Assembly (NCBI GenBank): GCA_019237595.1
Contig: JAFAGU010000007.1
Coordinates: 1 to 20,006, forward strand
DNA length: 20,006 nucleotides
Origin: Betaproteobacteria bacterium
Lineage (GTDB): Bacteria > Pseudomonadota > Gammaproteobacteria > Burkholderiales > SG8-39
Direction of reading: 5' to 3'
Shown here: positions 7,750 to 14,599 of the stretch, piece after piece
How the letters are laid out: each line of letters begins with the position of its first letter
Position numbering within the stretch: position 1 is the stretch's first letter
Notes under the pieces: model-generated
The model's input: the letters and a program-made list of their open reading frames with translations, nothing else
Databases searched by the model: none
What the model was told of the DNA's origin: nothing
Translations under genes and position numbers: made by a program

Positions 7750-8660
7750 CGGCGCAGGTTGGCGACGCCGAAGGGCACATGGCCGGCGGCCACGTGCGCG
7801 CGGGCCGAGTCCACATGCCCGCGCTGGTCGTCGAAATAGAAGTCGGGCTCGAAGGACTTGAGGAACGCGCCCTTGTCGAGGCCGCCCAGGAACATCGCCT
7901 CGTCCACCGAGATGTTCCAGTTCATCAGCGTGTTGATCGCGCGCTCGTGCGCGGGGGCGCTTCGCGCCGTGACGAGCGCCGTTCGCACGCGCATGCGCGC
8001 GCCGCGCTCTTCGCGCGCCGCGCGCTGCAGCTCGTGCAGCGCCTCGAGGAAGGGCTTGAAGGGCCCCGCCTGGAGCGGCGTGAGCGCGTGGCGCGTCTCG
8101 TGCTCGGTGAAGGCGTCGAGCCCCTCCTTCTGGTAGACGCGCTCGGCCTCGTCGGAAAAGAGCACCGCGTCGCCGTCGAAGGCGATGCGCACTTCGTCGG
8201 CATGGCGGCTCGCTTCCTGCCGCGATTCCGGATACACCCGCGCAGCCGGCACTCGAGCGCCGAGCGCCCCGATCACGTCCGCCTCGTTCGCCGAAAGGAA
8301 GAGGTTTGCCTTGAGCGCGTCCAGGTAGCCGTAGGGGCTGCGGCCGCGGGTGAACACGCCGCGCTCGATCTGCAGTCCGGCGCGCTTGGCGGACTTGAAG
8401 ACGCGCAGGCCCGAGACCGGGTCGTTCTTCGAGAGCACGACGACCTCGACGAGCTGCGCCTCGCGCGTGTTGAACGCGAGGAGCTTCTTGACGAGCGGCA
8501 AGGCCACCCCTTCGCGCGCCGGCACTTCGAGCCGCGCCAGCTGCAGGGCGATGTAGGCCTCCTCGCCGTCCCGCTCGAAGATGCGGTTCTCTTCCTCGAA
8601 GTCGAAGAGGGCGCGCGAGGAGATGGCGACGACGAGCTTGCCTTCGACGGTGTAGGGCAT
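7746..8660 (-). CDS. 5'-nucleotidase (PF06189-type, cytosolic)
   Basis: Predicted cytosolic 5'-nucleotidase of 304 residues that dephosphorylates nucleoside monophosphates. The N-terminus (MPYTVEGKLVVAISSRALFDFEE) and the run VVLSKNDPVSGLRVFKS, then RSPYGYLDALKANLFLSAN, match the family related to eukaryotic NT5C1. An HAD-like acidic motif DGDAVLFSDEAE lies in the middle, and DKGAFLKSFEPDFYFDDQ near the C-terminus is also typical. I chose the ATG at 8660, because homologues begin MPY; the frame can be extended to a TTG at 8684. It is divergent from the response regulator and convergent with the HD-GYP gene, sharing CTAG (7746-7749). The family call rests on remembered sequence pattern rather than a profile search. 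Confidence 0.85.
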   Translation of the reverse strand: MPYTVEGKLVVAISSRALFDFEEENRIFERDGEEAYIALQLARLEVPAREGVALPLVKKLLAFNTREAQLVEVVVLSKNDPVSGLRVFKSAKRAGLQIERGVFTRGRSPYGYLDALKANLFLSANEADVIGALGARVPAARVYPESRQEASRHADEVRIAFDGDAVLFSDEAERVYQKEGLDAFTEHETRHALTPLQAGPFKPFLEALHELQRAAREERGARMRVRTALVTARSAPAHERAINTLMNWNISVDEAMFLGGLDKGAFLKSFEPDFYFDDQRGHVDSARAHVAAGHVPFGVANLRR

Positions 8661-8731
8661 GGCGCTCGCAGGATGAAAGGCCAATTTATCACGGCGGGAG
8701 TATGCTGAGGCCCGGGAGAGGACAGCCGGCC

Positions 8732-9187
8732 ATGGCGGGCGACATCGAGATCCTGCTGGTAGACGACAACGCGGAGGACGTGGAGCTCACGGTTCGCGCC
8801 CTGCGCCGCCAGCGCGCGCCCGGCGCCATCCACGTGGTGCGCGACGGCGAGGAAGCGCTCGATTTCCTCTTCTGCCGCGGCGCGCACGCCTCGCGCTCCT
8901 TCGACCATCCGCCGCGGCTCGTCCTCCTCGACCTCAAGATGCCCAAGCTCGACGGCATCGAAGTGCTGCGCGCGCTTCGCGCCGACCCGCGCACGCGCGT
9001 GATCCCCGTCGCCATCCTCACCTCCTCGAAGGAGACGCGCGACCTCGTCGAGGGCTACCGGCTCGGCGTGAACGCGTACGTTCAGAAGCCGGTGGGCTCC
9101 GACGATTTCCGCAGCGTGGTGGAGCAGCTCGGCGCCTTCTGGCTCGAGCTGAACCAGCCGCCGCCGCGCGCAGCGTTCGGCGCCTAG
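8732..9187 (+). CDS. Single-domain response regulator (CheY/Rcp1-like receiver)
   Basis: Stand-alone receiver domain of 151 residues with no output domain. It begins MAGDIEILLVDDN, with the acidic pair at D11/D12, the phospho-acceptor D67 in LLDLKMP, T97 in ILTSS and K119 in VQKPVGSDDF. The segment after the second helix (FLFCRGAHASRSF) is an insertion typical of Rcp1-like regulators, which partner bacteriophytochrome or hybrid histidine kinases and act by protein-protein contact. No histidine kinase is encoded here, so the partner is unknown. The ATG at 8732 is preferred to an upstream in-frame ATG at 8702 because GGAGAGGA sits at 8715-8722, about nine bases before it. The stop overlaps that of the convergent MFS gene (CTAG, 9184-9187). 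Confidence 0.92.
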   Translation: MAGDIEILLVDDNAEDVELTVRALRRQRAPGAIHVVRDGEEALDFLFCRGAHASRSFDHPPRLVLLDLKMPKLDGIEVLRALRADPRTRVIPVAILTSSKETRDLVEGYRLGVNAYVQKPVGSDDFRSVVEQLGAFWLELNQPPPRAAFGA

Positions 9188-10356
9188 CTCCGCGGCGCGA
9201 CGCGCCGGAAGGCGGCGAGCAGCGCGAGGTCGTAGGCAATCTTCAGCGCGCCACAGGCGACGAGCGGCGCCGCGAACGCTCCCGCGGCGAAGAGCCCGCC
9301 CGCGATCGAAGGGCTGACCGCGGAGGCGAGACTGCGGGGCACTGCCGTGAAACTTGCCGCCGCCGGCCGCTCCGCGGGCGTCACCACCGACATCACGTAC
9401 GCGCTGCGCGCGGGAACATCCATCTGCGAGAGCGCGCTCCGGGCGAGGAGAAGCGCCAATGCAAGATGCATGTCGGTCGTGAACGCGGCAGCGATGAGGC
9501 ACACGCTCGCCGGAATGTGGGTGTAGACCATCGTGTTGATGAGCCCGATCCGGCGCGCGAGAATCGGCGCGAGGAGCTGCGAGCTCGCGCTGAGCAGGCC
9601 CGTCCAGAAGAAGAACACGCCCGCCGCCGCCACCGACATCCCGAAGCGCTGGAAGAGCCAGAGTGCAAGCAGCGCGTTCACGACCAGCCCGCCGGCGAAG
9701 GAGTCGATGCTGAAGAGGCTCGCGAGCTTCCAGACGATCGAGCGCGAGGGCCCGAGCGGCGCCGCCGGGCCCTCCGCCTCGGCGCGCGCCGATGGGAGCC
9801 GAAGGTAGAGGAGCCAGACCGCGGCACCGAGCGCGGCATACGCGAGGAACATGACCCGCAAGCCCGCGAGCTCGGTCCACCCTCGCGCCGCGAGCCACGC
9901 CGGCACGCCCGCGGCAAGCGCGCCCAGCGCGCCCGCCATGGAGCCGACGAAACTGTAGCGGGCGAAGACATGAGCACGCTTCTCTGGCGGCGCGGAGGCG
10001 GCAATCATCGTGTGCTCGAGCGGAAGGAAGACGCTCACGTCGCCCCCGCTCGGGTTGAGCGGCCCCACGAACGCGACGACGAGCAGCGGCCACAAGGCGG
10101 AGAGCGAGGCAAACGCCACGCCGGTGCCCGCCATGAGGAGCGCCGAGGCGAGGAGGAGCTCCCGCAGGGGAAAGCGCTTCCCCCAGCGGCCGACCGCGAG
10201 CGTGGCGAGCGCCGATCCAAGCAGCGTCGCGGTGCTCAGAACGCCGACGGCGAGCTCGCCATGGCCGAGCGCGAGCAGGTACGCGGGCAGCAGCACCGCG
10301 ACGAACCCGTCCGCGACCGCTCGAAGCGCGCGCGCCCAGAGGATGAGCGCGATCAT
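9184..10356 (-). CDS. Major facilitator superfamily (MFS) transporter
   Basis: Integral membrane protein of 390 residues with about twelve hydrophobic segments. The start is the ATG at 10356, which overlaps the stop of the upstream lectin-fold gene (ATGA, 10353-10356); the frame remains open further upstream but only antisense-like sequence is encoded there. The first helix is MIALILWARALRAVADGFVA. A degenerate MFS motif A-like loop (GRWGKRFPLRE) follows the second helix. A charged central loop (about SARAEAEGPAAP) separates the two six-helix halves. The second half contains a proline and serine-rich ARSAYVMSVVTPAER loop. The substrate cannot be inferred. Coupling to a secreted carbohydrate-binding-like protein hints at sugar or polymer-derived substrates, but this is weak. 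Confidence 0.87.
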   Translation of the reverse strand: MIALILWARALRAVADGFVAVLLPAYLLALGHGELAVGVLSTATLLGSALATLAVGRWGKRFPLRELLLASALLMAGTGVAFASLSALWPLLVVAFVGPLNPSGGDVSVFLPLEHTMIAASAPPEKRAHVFARYSFVGSMAGALGALAAGVPAWLAARGWTELAGLRVMFLAYAALGAAVWLLYLRLPSARAEAEGPAAPLGPSRSIVWKLASLFSIDSFAGGLVVNALLALWLFQRFGMSVAAAGVFFFWTGLLSASSQLLAPILARRIGLINTMVYTHIPASVCLIAAAFTTDMHLALALLLARSALSQMDVPARSAYVMSVVTPAERPAAASFTAVPRSLASAVSPSIAGGLFAAGAFAAPLVACGALKIAYDLALLAAFRRVAPRS

Positions 10357-10994
10357 CTCGACGACGGTCCGAAGCGGAAGTCGTCGAAGGCCGTGACGCT
10401 GTCCGCTTTCGTCCATAGCCCCACGGCGCCGCTTCCGGCGATGTGGCCGTCCTCGTGCTCGATATAAGTCTTGCCGTCGAGCGCGACCGAGACCCGCTTG
10501 CCGGCGAAGTTCACGCGCAGGACGTGCCACGTCTTCGCCGCCACCGGCGCGTCGACGTACTTGATCGTGATGCGGCGACCGCCCTGCGTGTAGTAGAGCG
10601 AGACGTTATTTTCCAGCGCGTTCGCGCGCGCGACGTAGTAGTTGTCGCCGTCCTTCCAGCGCCAGACCACGCCGCCCGCCTGGTCCTCCTTCCCGTCCAG
10701 GGGCTTGAACTTCACTTCGACGAACCCGTCCTCGAGCTTCGCTTCGCGTCGCACGATCCAAGCGAAGGTCGCCACGCCCGACTGCCGGAGCACGTTCGGC
10801 GCGCTTGGCGCAGTAGCGTCGGCTTCAACGATCCAGCGCGCCGCGCCGCGACCGGTGATGCCCTGCAGCCATCCCTCCGGCGGCTGGCCGGCGGTCTCGC
10901 GATCGAAGTCAAAGCTCTGGGCGTGCGCCATCGTCATCGTGCCTCCCGTAACGAGCGCCGCCAGCGACGTGAAGAATGCTTTTCTTGCGTCCAT
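10353..10994 (-). CDS. Secreted concanavalin-like (LamG/DUF1080-like) domain protein
   Basis: Predicted exported protein of 213 residues. The start is the ATG at 10994, with AGGAG seven bases upstream on the minus strand; the upstream in-frame extension runs through the tRNA gene and is spurious. A signal peptide is clear (basic MDARK, hydrophobic stretch, AHA at 23-25 before QSFDFD). The mature part looks like one beta-sandwich domain of the concanavalin A-like/DUF1080 type: FDFDRETAGQPPEGW, then GFVEVKFKPLDGKEDQAGGVVWRW, DGDNYYVARANALENNVSLYY, WHVLRVNFAGKRVSVALDGK and VGLWTKADSVTAFDDFRF. Such domains bind or, in some members, hydrolyse carbohydrates. I see no obvious catalytic pair, so a binding role is as likely. 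It overlaps the MFS gene by four bases. Confidence 0.72.
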   Translation of the reverse strand: MDARKAFFTSLAALVTGGTMTMAHAQSFDFDRETAGQPPEGWLQGITGRGAARWIVEADATAPSAPNVLRQSGVATFAWIVRREAKLEDGFVEVKFKPLDGKEDQAGGVVWRWKDGDNYYVARANALENNVSLYYTQGGRRITIKYVDAPVAAKTWHVLRVNFAGKRVSVALDGKTYIEHEDGHIAGSGAVGLWTKADSVTAFDDFRFGPSSR

Positions 10995-11016
10995 GAGGGC
11001 TCCTTGGCAGAGCTTG

Positions 11017-11056
11017 GACGCCTGGGCGTCTTGCCGGGGAGTCCGCGTTGTCCCCG
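11017..11056 (-). other. Two small inverted repeats in the tRNA-Gly to lectin-fold gene interval
   Basis: Two perfect 6-bp inverted repeats lie in the 93-base gap downstream of tRNA-Gly and upstream of the secreted-protein gene. On the minus strand the first is CGGGGA/TCCCCG with a 10-base loop (plus coordinates 11035-11040 and 11051-11056); the second is GACGCC/GGCGTC nearly back to back (11017-11022 and 11025-11030). Neither is followed by a T-run, so they are not textbook intrinsic terminators. They could aid tRNA 3'-end processing, partial termination, or be chance in GC-rich DNA. Low confidence for function. Confidence 0.35.
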
Positions 11057-11087
11057 TGCGGGAATTGTAGCGCCGGCGGGAGAGCAG

Positions 11088-11161
11088 TGGAGCGGGTGAT
11101 GGGAATCGAACCCACGTAACCAGCTTGGGAAGCTGGTGTTCTGCCATTGAACTACACCCGC
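11088..11161 (-). tRNA. tRNA-Gly (anticodon CCC)
   Basis: A complete cloverleaf of 74 nt including an encoded CCA. The acceptor stem is GCGGGTG paired with CACCCGC, discriminator T. The D arm is GTTC-AATGGCA-GAAC. The anticodon stem CCAGC/GCTGG encloses the loop TTCCCAA, so the anticodon is CCC (plus coordinates 11127-11129), reading GGG. The T arm GTGGG-TTCGATT-CCCAT is canonical. It closely resembles E. coli glyU from memory. A TAGAAT hexamer on the minus strand (11178-11173) ends 11 bases before the mature 5' end and is the likely -10 element. Confidence 0.97.
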
Positions 11162-11168
11162 GGAGGCG

Positions 11169-11192
11169 GGAAATTCTAGCAGTAGAATTTCC
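11169..11192. promoter_or_regulatory. Symmetric divergent promoter region: 10-bp inverted repeat with back-to-back TAGAAT hexamers
   Basis: The arms GGAAATTCTA (11169-11178) and TAGAATTTCC (11183-11192) are perfect inverted copies separated by GCAG. Each arm carries TAGAAT, a good sigma-70 -10 match, pointing outward: the plus copy (11183-11188) toward thiS and the minus copy (11178-11173) toward tRNA-Gly. Spacing to thiS (8 bases before the ATG) and to the tRNA (11 bases) suits transcription starts at or just before both genes. No convincing -35 box is present in either direction. This AT-rich block stands out in very GC-rich surroundings. An operator for a dimeric regulator is an alternative reading. 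Confidence 0.55.
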
Positions 11193-11196
11193 GCCG

Positions 11197-11400
11197 ATGA
11201 TTCAGGTCACTGTGAACGGAGCGGCGCACCGGCTCGAAGGTCCCATCGATCTGCAGGCGCTCCTCGAGCGCCTGTCCATGGCGGGCAAGAAGGTCGCGAT
11301 CGAGAAGAACGGCGAGATCGTCCCGCGCGGCCGGCATCGCGAGACGCTCGTGCAGAACGGCGATGCGCTGGAGATCGTCGTTGCCGTGGGCGGAGGCTAG
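11197..11400 (+). CDS. thiS: Thiamine biosynthesis sulfur carrier protein ThiS
   Basis: Small ubiquitin-fold sulfur carrier of 67 residues, cytoplasmic. It starts MIQVTVNGAAHRL and ends in the diagnostic VAVGGG; the C-terminal glycine is adenylated and converted to thiocarboxylate, which donates sulfur for the thiazole ring built by ThiG. The ATG at 11197 is chosen over an upstream in-frame ATG at 11125 that lies inside the tRNA gene. There is no Shine-Dalgarno before it, and a TAGAAT hexamer ends only eight bases upstream, so the mRNA may be nearly leaderless. thiG follows three bases after the stop. No thiF, thiO, thiC, thiE or thiD is present in this window. Confidence 0.96.
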   Translation: MIQVTVNGAAHRLEGPIDLQALLERLSMAGKKVAIEKNGEIVPRGRHRETLVQNGDALEIVVAVGGG

Positions 11401-11403
11401 GCG

Positions 11404-12207
11404 ATGAAGGACGCGCTCGTCATTGCAGGCAAGGCGTACTCGTCGCGGCTCCTCGTCGGCACGGGGAAGTACAAGGATTTCGCCGAGACGCGCGCGGCGG
11501 TGGAAGCCTCCGGCGCGCAGATCGTCACGGTGGCGATTCGCCGCACGAACATCGGCCAGAACGCCAACGAGCCGAGCCTCCTCGATGCGCTCCCGCCGTC
11601 GAAGTTCACCTACCTGCCCAACACCGCCGGGTGCTACAACGCGGCCGACGCCGTGCGCACGCTGCGCCTGGCACGCGAGCTCCTCGACGGGCATTCGCTC
11701 GTGAAGCTCGAGGTCCTCGGCGACGCGCACACGCTGTTTCCGAACATGCCCGAGACGCTGAAAGCGGCCGAGCAGCTCGTGAAGGAAGGCTTCCAGGTGA
11801 TGGTGTACTGCTCCGACGATCCGATCCAGGCGCAGATGCTGGAGTCGATCGGCTGCGTCGCGGTGATGCCGCTCGCCTCCCTCATCGGCTCGGGAATGGG
11901 CATCCTCAACCCCTGGAACCTGCGGCTCATCATCGAGAAGGCGAAGGTGCCGGTGCTCGTCGATGCGGGCGTGGGAACGGCTTCCGACGCCGCGGTTGCG
12001 ATGGAGCTCGGCTGCGACGGCGTGCTGATGAACACGGCGATCGCGGCGGCGAAGGACCCAGTGCTGATGGCGCAAGCCATGCGCAAGGCCGTCGAAGCCG
12101 GGCGCGAGGCGTTCCTCGCGGGACGCATGCCGAAGAAGCTCTATAGCGCGGCGCCGAGCTCGCCCACTGAAGGCAGGATCTCCCCCTCGCAACCCAAGGC
12201 GGCTTGA
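11404..12207 (+). CDS. thiG: Thiazole synthase ThiG
   Basis: Cytoplasmic TIM-barrel enzyme of 267 residues that condenses 1-deoxy-D-xylulose 5-phosphate, dehydroglycine and ThiS thiocarboxylate into the thiamine thiazole phosphate. Family landmarks are all present: SSRLLVGTGKYKDF at the N-terminus, TVAIRRTNIGQNA, LPNTAGCYNAADAVR, K101 in LVKLEVLGD (the expected Schiff-base lysine), ASLIGSGMGILNPWN, and VPVLVDAGVGTASDAA with a phosphate-binding GVLMNTAIA loop. It follows thiS by three bases and overlaps trmB by four (TTGA, 12204-12207), so thiS-thiG-trmB is one transcription unit. The last 20 residues are a low-conservation tail. Confidence 0.98.
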   Translation: MKDALVIAGKAYSSRLLVGTGKYKDFAETRAAVEASGAQIVTVAIRRTNIGQNANEPSLLDALPPSKFTYLPNTAGCYNAADAVRTLRLARELLDGHSLVKLEVLGDAHTLFPNMPETLKAAEQLVKEGFQVMVYCSDDPIQAQMLESIGCVAVMPLASLIGSGMGILNPWNLRLIIEKAKVPVLVDAGVGTASDAAVAMELGCDGVLMNTAIAAAKDPVLMAQAMRKAVEAGREAFLAGRMPKKLYSAAPSSPTEGRISPSQPKAA

Positions 12208-12875
12208 GGGGCATCCGCAGCTACGTCCTGAGGCAGGGACGCACGACGCCGGCGCAGAAGCGGGCGCTCGAAGCGCTTTTCCCAAAGTACGGAATTGCGT
12301 TTTCCGGGAATGAACTAGACCCCAAGGCAACTTTTGGACGAACCGCGCCGCTCGTCCTGGAGATCGGGTCGGGGATGGGCGAGAGCACTGCGGCGATCGC
12401 CCAGGCGCACCCGGAAGCGGATTTCATCGCGGTCGAAGTCCACGGGCCGGGCGTCGGAAGCCTCCTGAACCGGATCGCCTCGGAGAACATCTCGAATCTT
12501 CGCGTGGTTCGCCACGATGCCGTCGAGGTGCTCGCACGGATGATCGCCGACGGCTCGCTCGCGGGCATCCATCTTTTCTTTCCCGATCCATGGCCGAAGA
12601 AGCGCCACCACAAACGGCGGATCGTGCAGCCCGAGTTCGCCGAGCTCGCCGCGCGCAAGCTCGCGCCCGGCGGCGTGTTTCACGCAGCGAGCGACTGGCC
12701 GGAGTACGCAGAATGGATCGACCAGGTCTTCGTCGCGAACCCGGCATTCGAGAAGACGACGAAGGCCCTCGTGGAAAAACCGCTCACCAAGTTCGAGGCG
12801 CGCGGCCGCCGGCTCGGCCACCCTATCCGGGAACTTTGCTTTCTTCGCCGAGGAAGCGGCCCAGGAGCTCGTTGA
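12204..12875 (+). CDS. trmB: tRNA (guanine-N7-)-methyltransferase TrmB
   Basis: Cytoplasmic SAM-dependent enzyme of 223 residues that methylates G46 of tRNA. Motifs: IRSYVLRQGRTT at the N-terminus, SAM-binding LEIGSGMGEST, FIAVEVHGPGVG, and the family signature FFPDPWPKKRHHKRRI, followed by the GRRLGHPIREL C-terminal motif. The start is a TTG at 12204, embedded in the thiG stop (TTGA); it gives the expected N-terminus and no better start lies nearby. The 3' end overlaps the convergent hemW gene by 53 bases, and the C-terminal tail (LRRGSGPGAR) lies in that overlap. Its location after thiG suggests translational coupling, not a shared pathway. Confidence 0.96.
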   Translation: MRGIRSYVLRQGRTTPAQKRALEALFPKYGIAFSGNELDPKATFGRTAPLVLEIGSGMGESTAAIAQAHPEADFIAVEVHGPGVGSLLNRIASENISNLRVVRHDAVEVLARMIADGSLAGIHLFFPDPWPKKRHHKRRIVQPEFAELAARKLAPGGVFHAASDWPEYAEWIDQVFVANPAFEKTTKALVEKPLTKFEARGRRLGHPIRELCFLRRGSGPGAR

Positions 12876-14010
12876 GGAAGAGCCGCCCGCGTTCGGTGGG
12901 GCGCACGTGCTGGAGCGTCCTTTCCAGCAGGCCGTCGCGCTCGGCCTCGTCCATCGCGCGCGCGACAGATGCGAGCGGCAGGCCCGTGCGCTCGGCGAAA
13001 AGGCGCGTCGGAAATCCCTCGACCAGGCGCAGCGCATTGAGCATGAACTCGAACGGCAGATCTTTCGCCGGAACGATGCGATCTTCGGCGAGCGAGCTCT
13101 CCGCCGCGAGATAGTCGCGAGGCTGCTTGATGCGGGCATGCCGGGTGACGCGGTCCGGAAAGCTCACTTTGCCATGCGCGCCGGCGCCGATGCCGAGGTA
13201 GTCGCCGAATTCCCAGTAGTTCAGGTTGTGGCGGCAGCGGCGGCCCGGGCGAGCGAACGCGGAGGTTTCGTAGTGTTCAAAGCCCCGCTCGTGGAGCCTC
13301 TGCTCGATCATCGCCTGCAGGTCGGCACAGACGTCGTGCTCCGGGAGCTTTGGCGGTCGGCTGAAGAACACGGTATTGGGCTCGATGGTGAGCTGGTACG
13401 CCGACACGTGAGGCACGCCGGAAGCAATGGCCGTCTCGAGGTCCGCGCGCGCGCCGGCCTCCTCCTGGCCGGGAAGGCCGTACATCAGATCGACGTTGAC
13501 GTTCTCGAAGCTCGCGAGCGCGGCGTCGATCGCTCGACGCGCCTCGTCGGCGCCGTGGATGCGGCCGAGCGCTTCCAGCATGCGAGGCTCGAAGCTCTGC
13601 ACGCCGATCGAGATGCGGTTCACGCCCGCGGCGCGGAAGCCGGCGAAGCGCCCCGCCTCCACCGTTCCCGGATTCGCCTCCAGCGTGATCTCGGCTCCAG
13701 GCTCGACCGGCAAGCGCGCGCGCACGCCGGAGAGGAGGCGATCGATCGACTGAGGCGAAAAGAGGCTCGGCGTGCCGCCGCCGATGAAGATGCTCGCGAG
13801 GCGCCGGCCCCACACCGACGGAAGGAGCGCCTCGAGGTCGGCGAGCAGCTTCTCGACGTAAGCGTCTTCGGGCAGCGATCCTGTCGCCTCGTGCGAGTTG
13901 AAGTCGCAATAGGGGCACTTGCGCACGCACCAGGGGATGTGCACGTACAGCGAGAGCGGCGGCAGGGCGGCGAGCCGCACCGTCCCCGGCGCTTCAATCG
14001 AGGCGAGCAT
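12823..14010 (-). CDS. hemW: Radical SAM protein HemW (heme chaperone, HemN-like)
   Basis: Radical-SAM protein of 395 residues. The 4Fe-4S motif is C28-x3-C32-x2-C35 (CVRKCPYCDF), after LSLYVHIPW. The GGGTPS motif, EANPGTVE, GVNRISIGVQSF and VNVDLMYGLPGQ follow in radical-SAM order, then HNLNYWEFGDYLGIGAGAHG, whose HNxxYW motif marks HemW. HemW proteins bind heme and are regarded as heme-insertion factors; many are mis-annotated as oxygen-independent coproporphyrinogen oxidase. The short spacing before CVRKC favours HemW over HemN. The start at 14010 is inferred from family alignment; it overlaps the rdgB stop by 17 bases. The 3' end overlaps trmB. Confidence 0.95.
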   Translation of the reverse strand: MLASIEAPGTVRLAALPPLSLYVHIPWCVRKCPYCDFNSHEATGSLPEDAYVEKLLADLEALLPSVWGRRLASIFIGGGTPSLFSPQSIDRLLSGVRARLPVEPGAEITLEANPGTVEAGRFAGFRAAGVNRISIGVQSFEPRMLEALGRIHGADEARRAIDAALASFENVNVDLMYGLPGQEEAGARADLETAIASGVPHVSAYQLTIEPNTVFFSRPPKLPEHDVCADLQAMIEQRLHERGFEHYETSAFARPGRRCRHNLNYWEFGDYLGIGAGAHGKVSFPDRVTRHARIKQPRDYLAAESSLAEDRIVPAKDLPFEFMLNALRLVEGFPTRLFAERTGLPLASVARAMDEAERDGLLERTLQHVRPTERGRLFLNELLGRFLGEESKVPG

Positions 14011-14599
14011 GGCGGAGCAATTCGAGCAGGCGGCGCAGCGCCTGCCCTCGATGGCTGATGCGGTTCTTCGTTTCCGGGTCGAGCTCCGCGGCGGTCTTTC
14101 CCAGCGCGGGAACATGGAAGAGCGGGTCGTAGCCGAAGCCGTTGTGGCCGCGCGGCGCAGCCGCAATCTCGCCTTCCCAGCGAGCTTCGGCGACGATCGG
14201 CGACGAATCGCTCGCGTCGCGCACGAGCACCATGACGCAGGCGTAGTACGCACGCCGGTCCTTCCCGGCCACGTTCTCAAGGATCAGCGCGTTGTTGCGG
14301 GCATCGCGCTCCTCTCGGCTGCCCTCGCGCCCGGCGTAGTAGGCCGAGTGCACTCCGGGCTCGCTGCCAAGCGAAGGCACGCAAAGCCCCGAGTCGTCGG
14401 CCAGCGCCGCTTCGCCGCTCGCTGCGGCGGCGTGGCGCGCTTTCGCGAGCGCATTCTCGAGGAACGACTCGTACGGCTCGTCCGCCTCGGGGATGGCGAG
14501 CTCCGCCTGCGCGATGACCTTCCACGGCAGGCCCGCCAGCACGGCCCGGATCTCGCGCAACTTCCCCGGGTTGTTCGACGCGAGAACCAGCGTCCTCAT
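13994..14599 (-). CDS. rdgB: Non-canonical purine NTP pyrophosphatase RdgB (ITPase/XTPase)
   Basis: Cytoplasmic house-cleaning enzyme of 201 residues that hydrolyses ITP, dITP and XTP to monophosphates, keeping deaminated purines out of nucleic acids. Motifs: LASNNPGKLREI at the N-terminus, ENALAKARHAA, the catalytic ADDSGLCVPSLG, GREGSREERDARNN, and C-terminal GHNGFGYDPLFHVP with NRISHRGQALR. The start ATG at 14599 overlaps the stop of the methyltransferase gene by four bases (ATGA, 14596-14599), and the stop overlaps hemW. Placement next to RNase PH and HemW is a common proteobacterial arrangement. Confidence 0.97.
   Translation of the reverse strand: MRTLVLASNNPGKLREIRAVLAGLPWKVIAQAELAIPEADEPYESFLENALAKARHAAAASGEAALADDSGLCVPSLGSEPGVHSAYYAGREGSREERDARNNALILENVAGKDRRAYYACVMVLVRDASDSSPIVAEARWEGEIAAAPRGHNGFGYDPLFHVPALGKTAAELDPETKNRISHRGQALRRLLELLRHARLD

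Noticed and set aside
8273..10093. A 606-codon minus-strand open frame spanning the nucleotidase and response-regulator region
   Set aside because: It crosses the response regulator, the nucleotidase and the MFS gene in shadow frames, with no recognisable domain.
11017..11056. Calling the paired inverted repeats a Rho-independent terminator for tRNA-Gly
   Set aside because: Neither stem is followed by a T-run on the minus strand, so the call is not supported. They are recorded only as inverted repeats.
10995..11147. Upstream extension of the secreted-protein frame through tRNA-Gly
   Set aside because: The WVRFPSPAP string is the usual artefact of translating a tRNA gene. A signal peptide and a Shine-Dalgarno site fix the start at 10994.
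13994..14010. Possible frameshift or fusion between rdgB and hemW
   Set aside because: Both proteins are complete at their ends. The 17-base overlap is ordinary gene packing.
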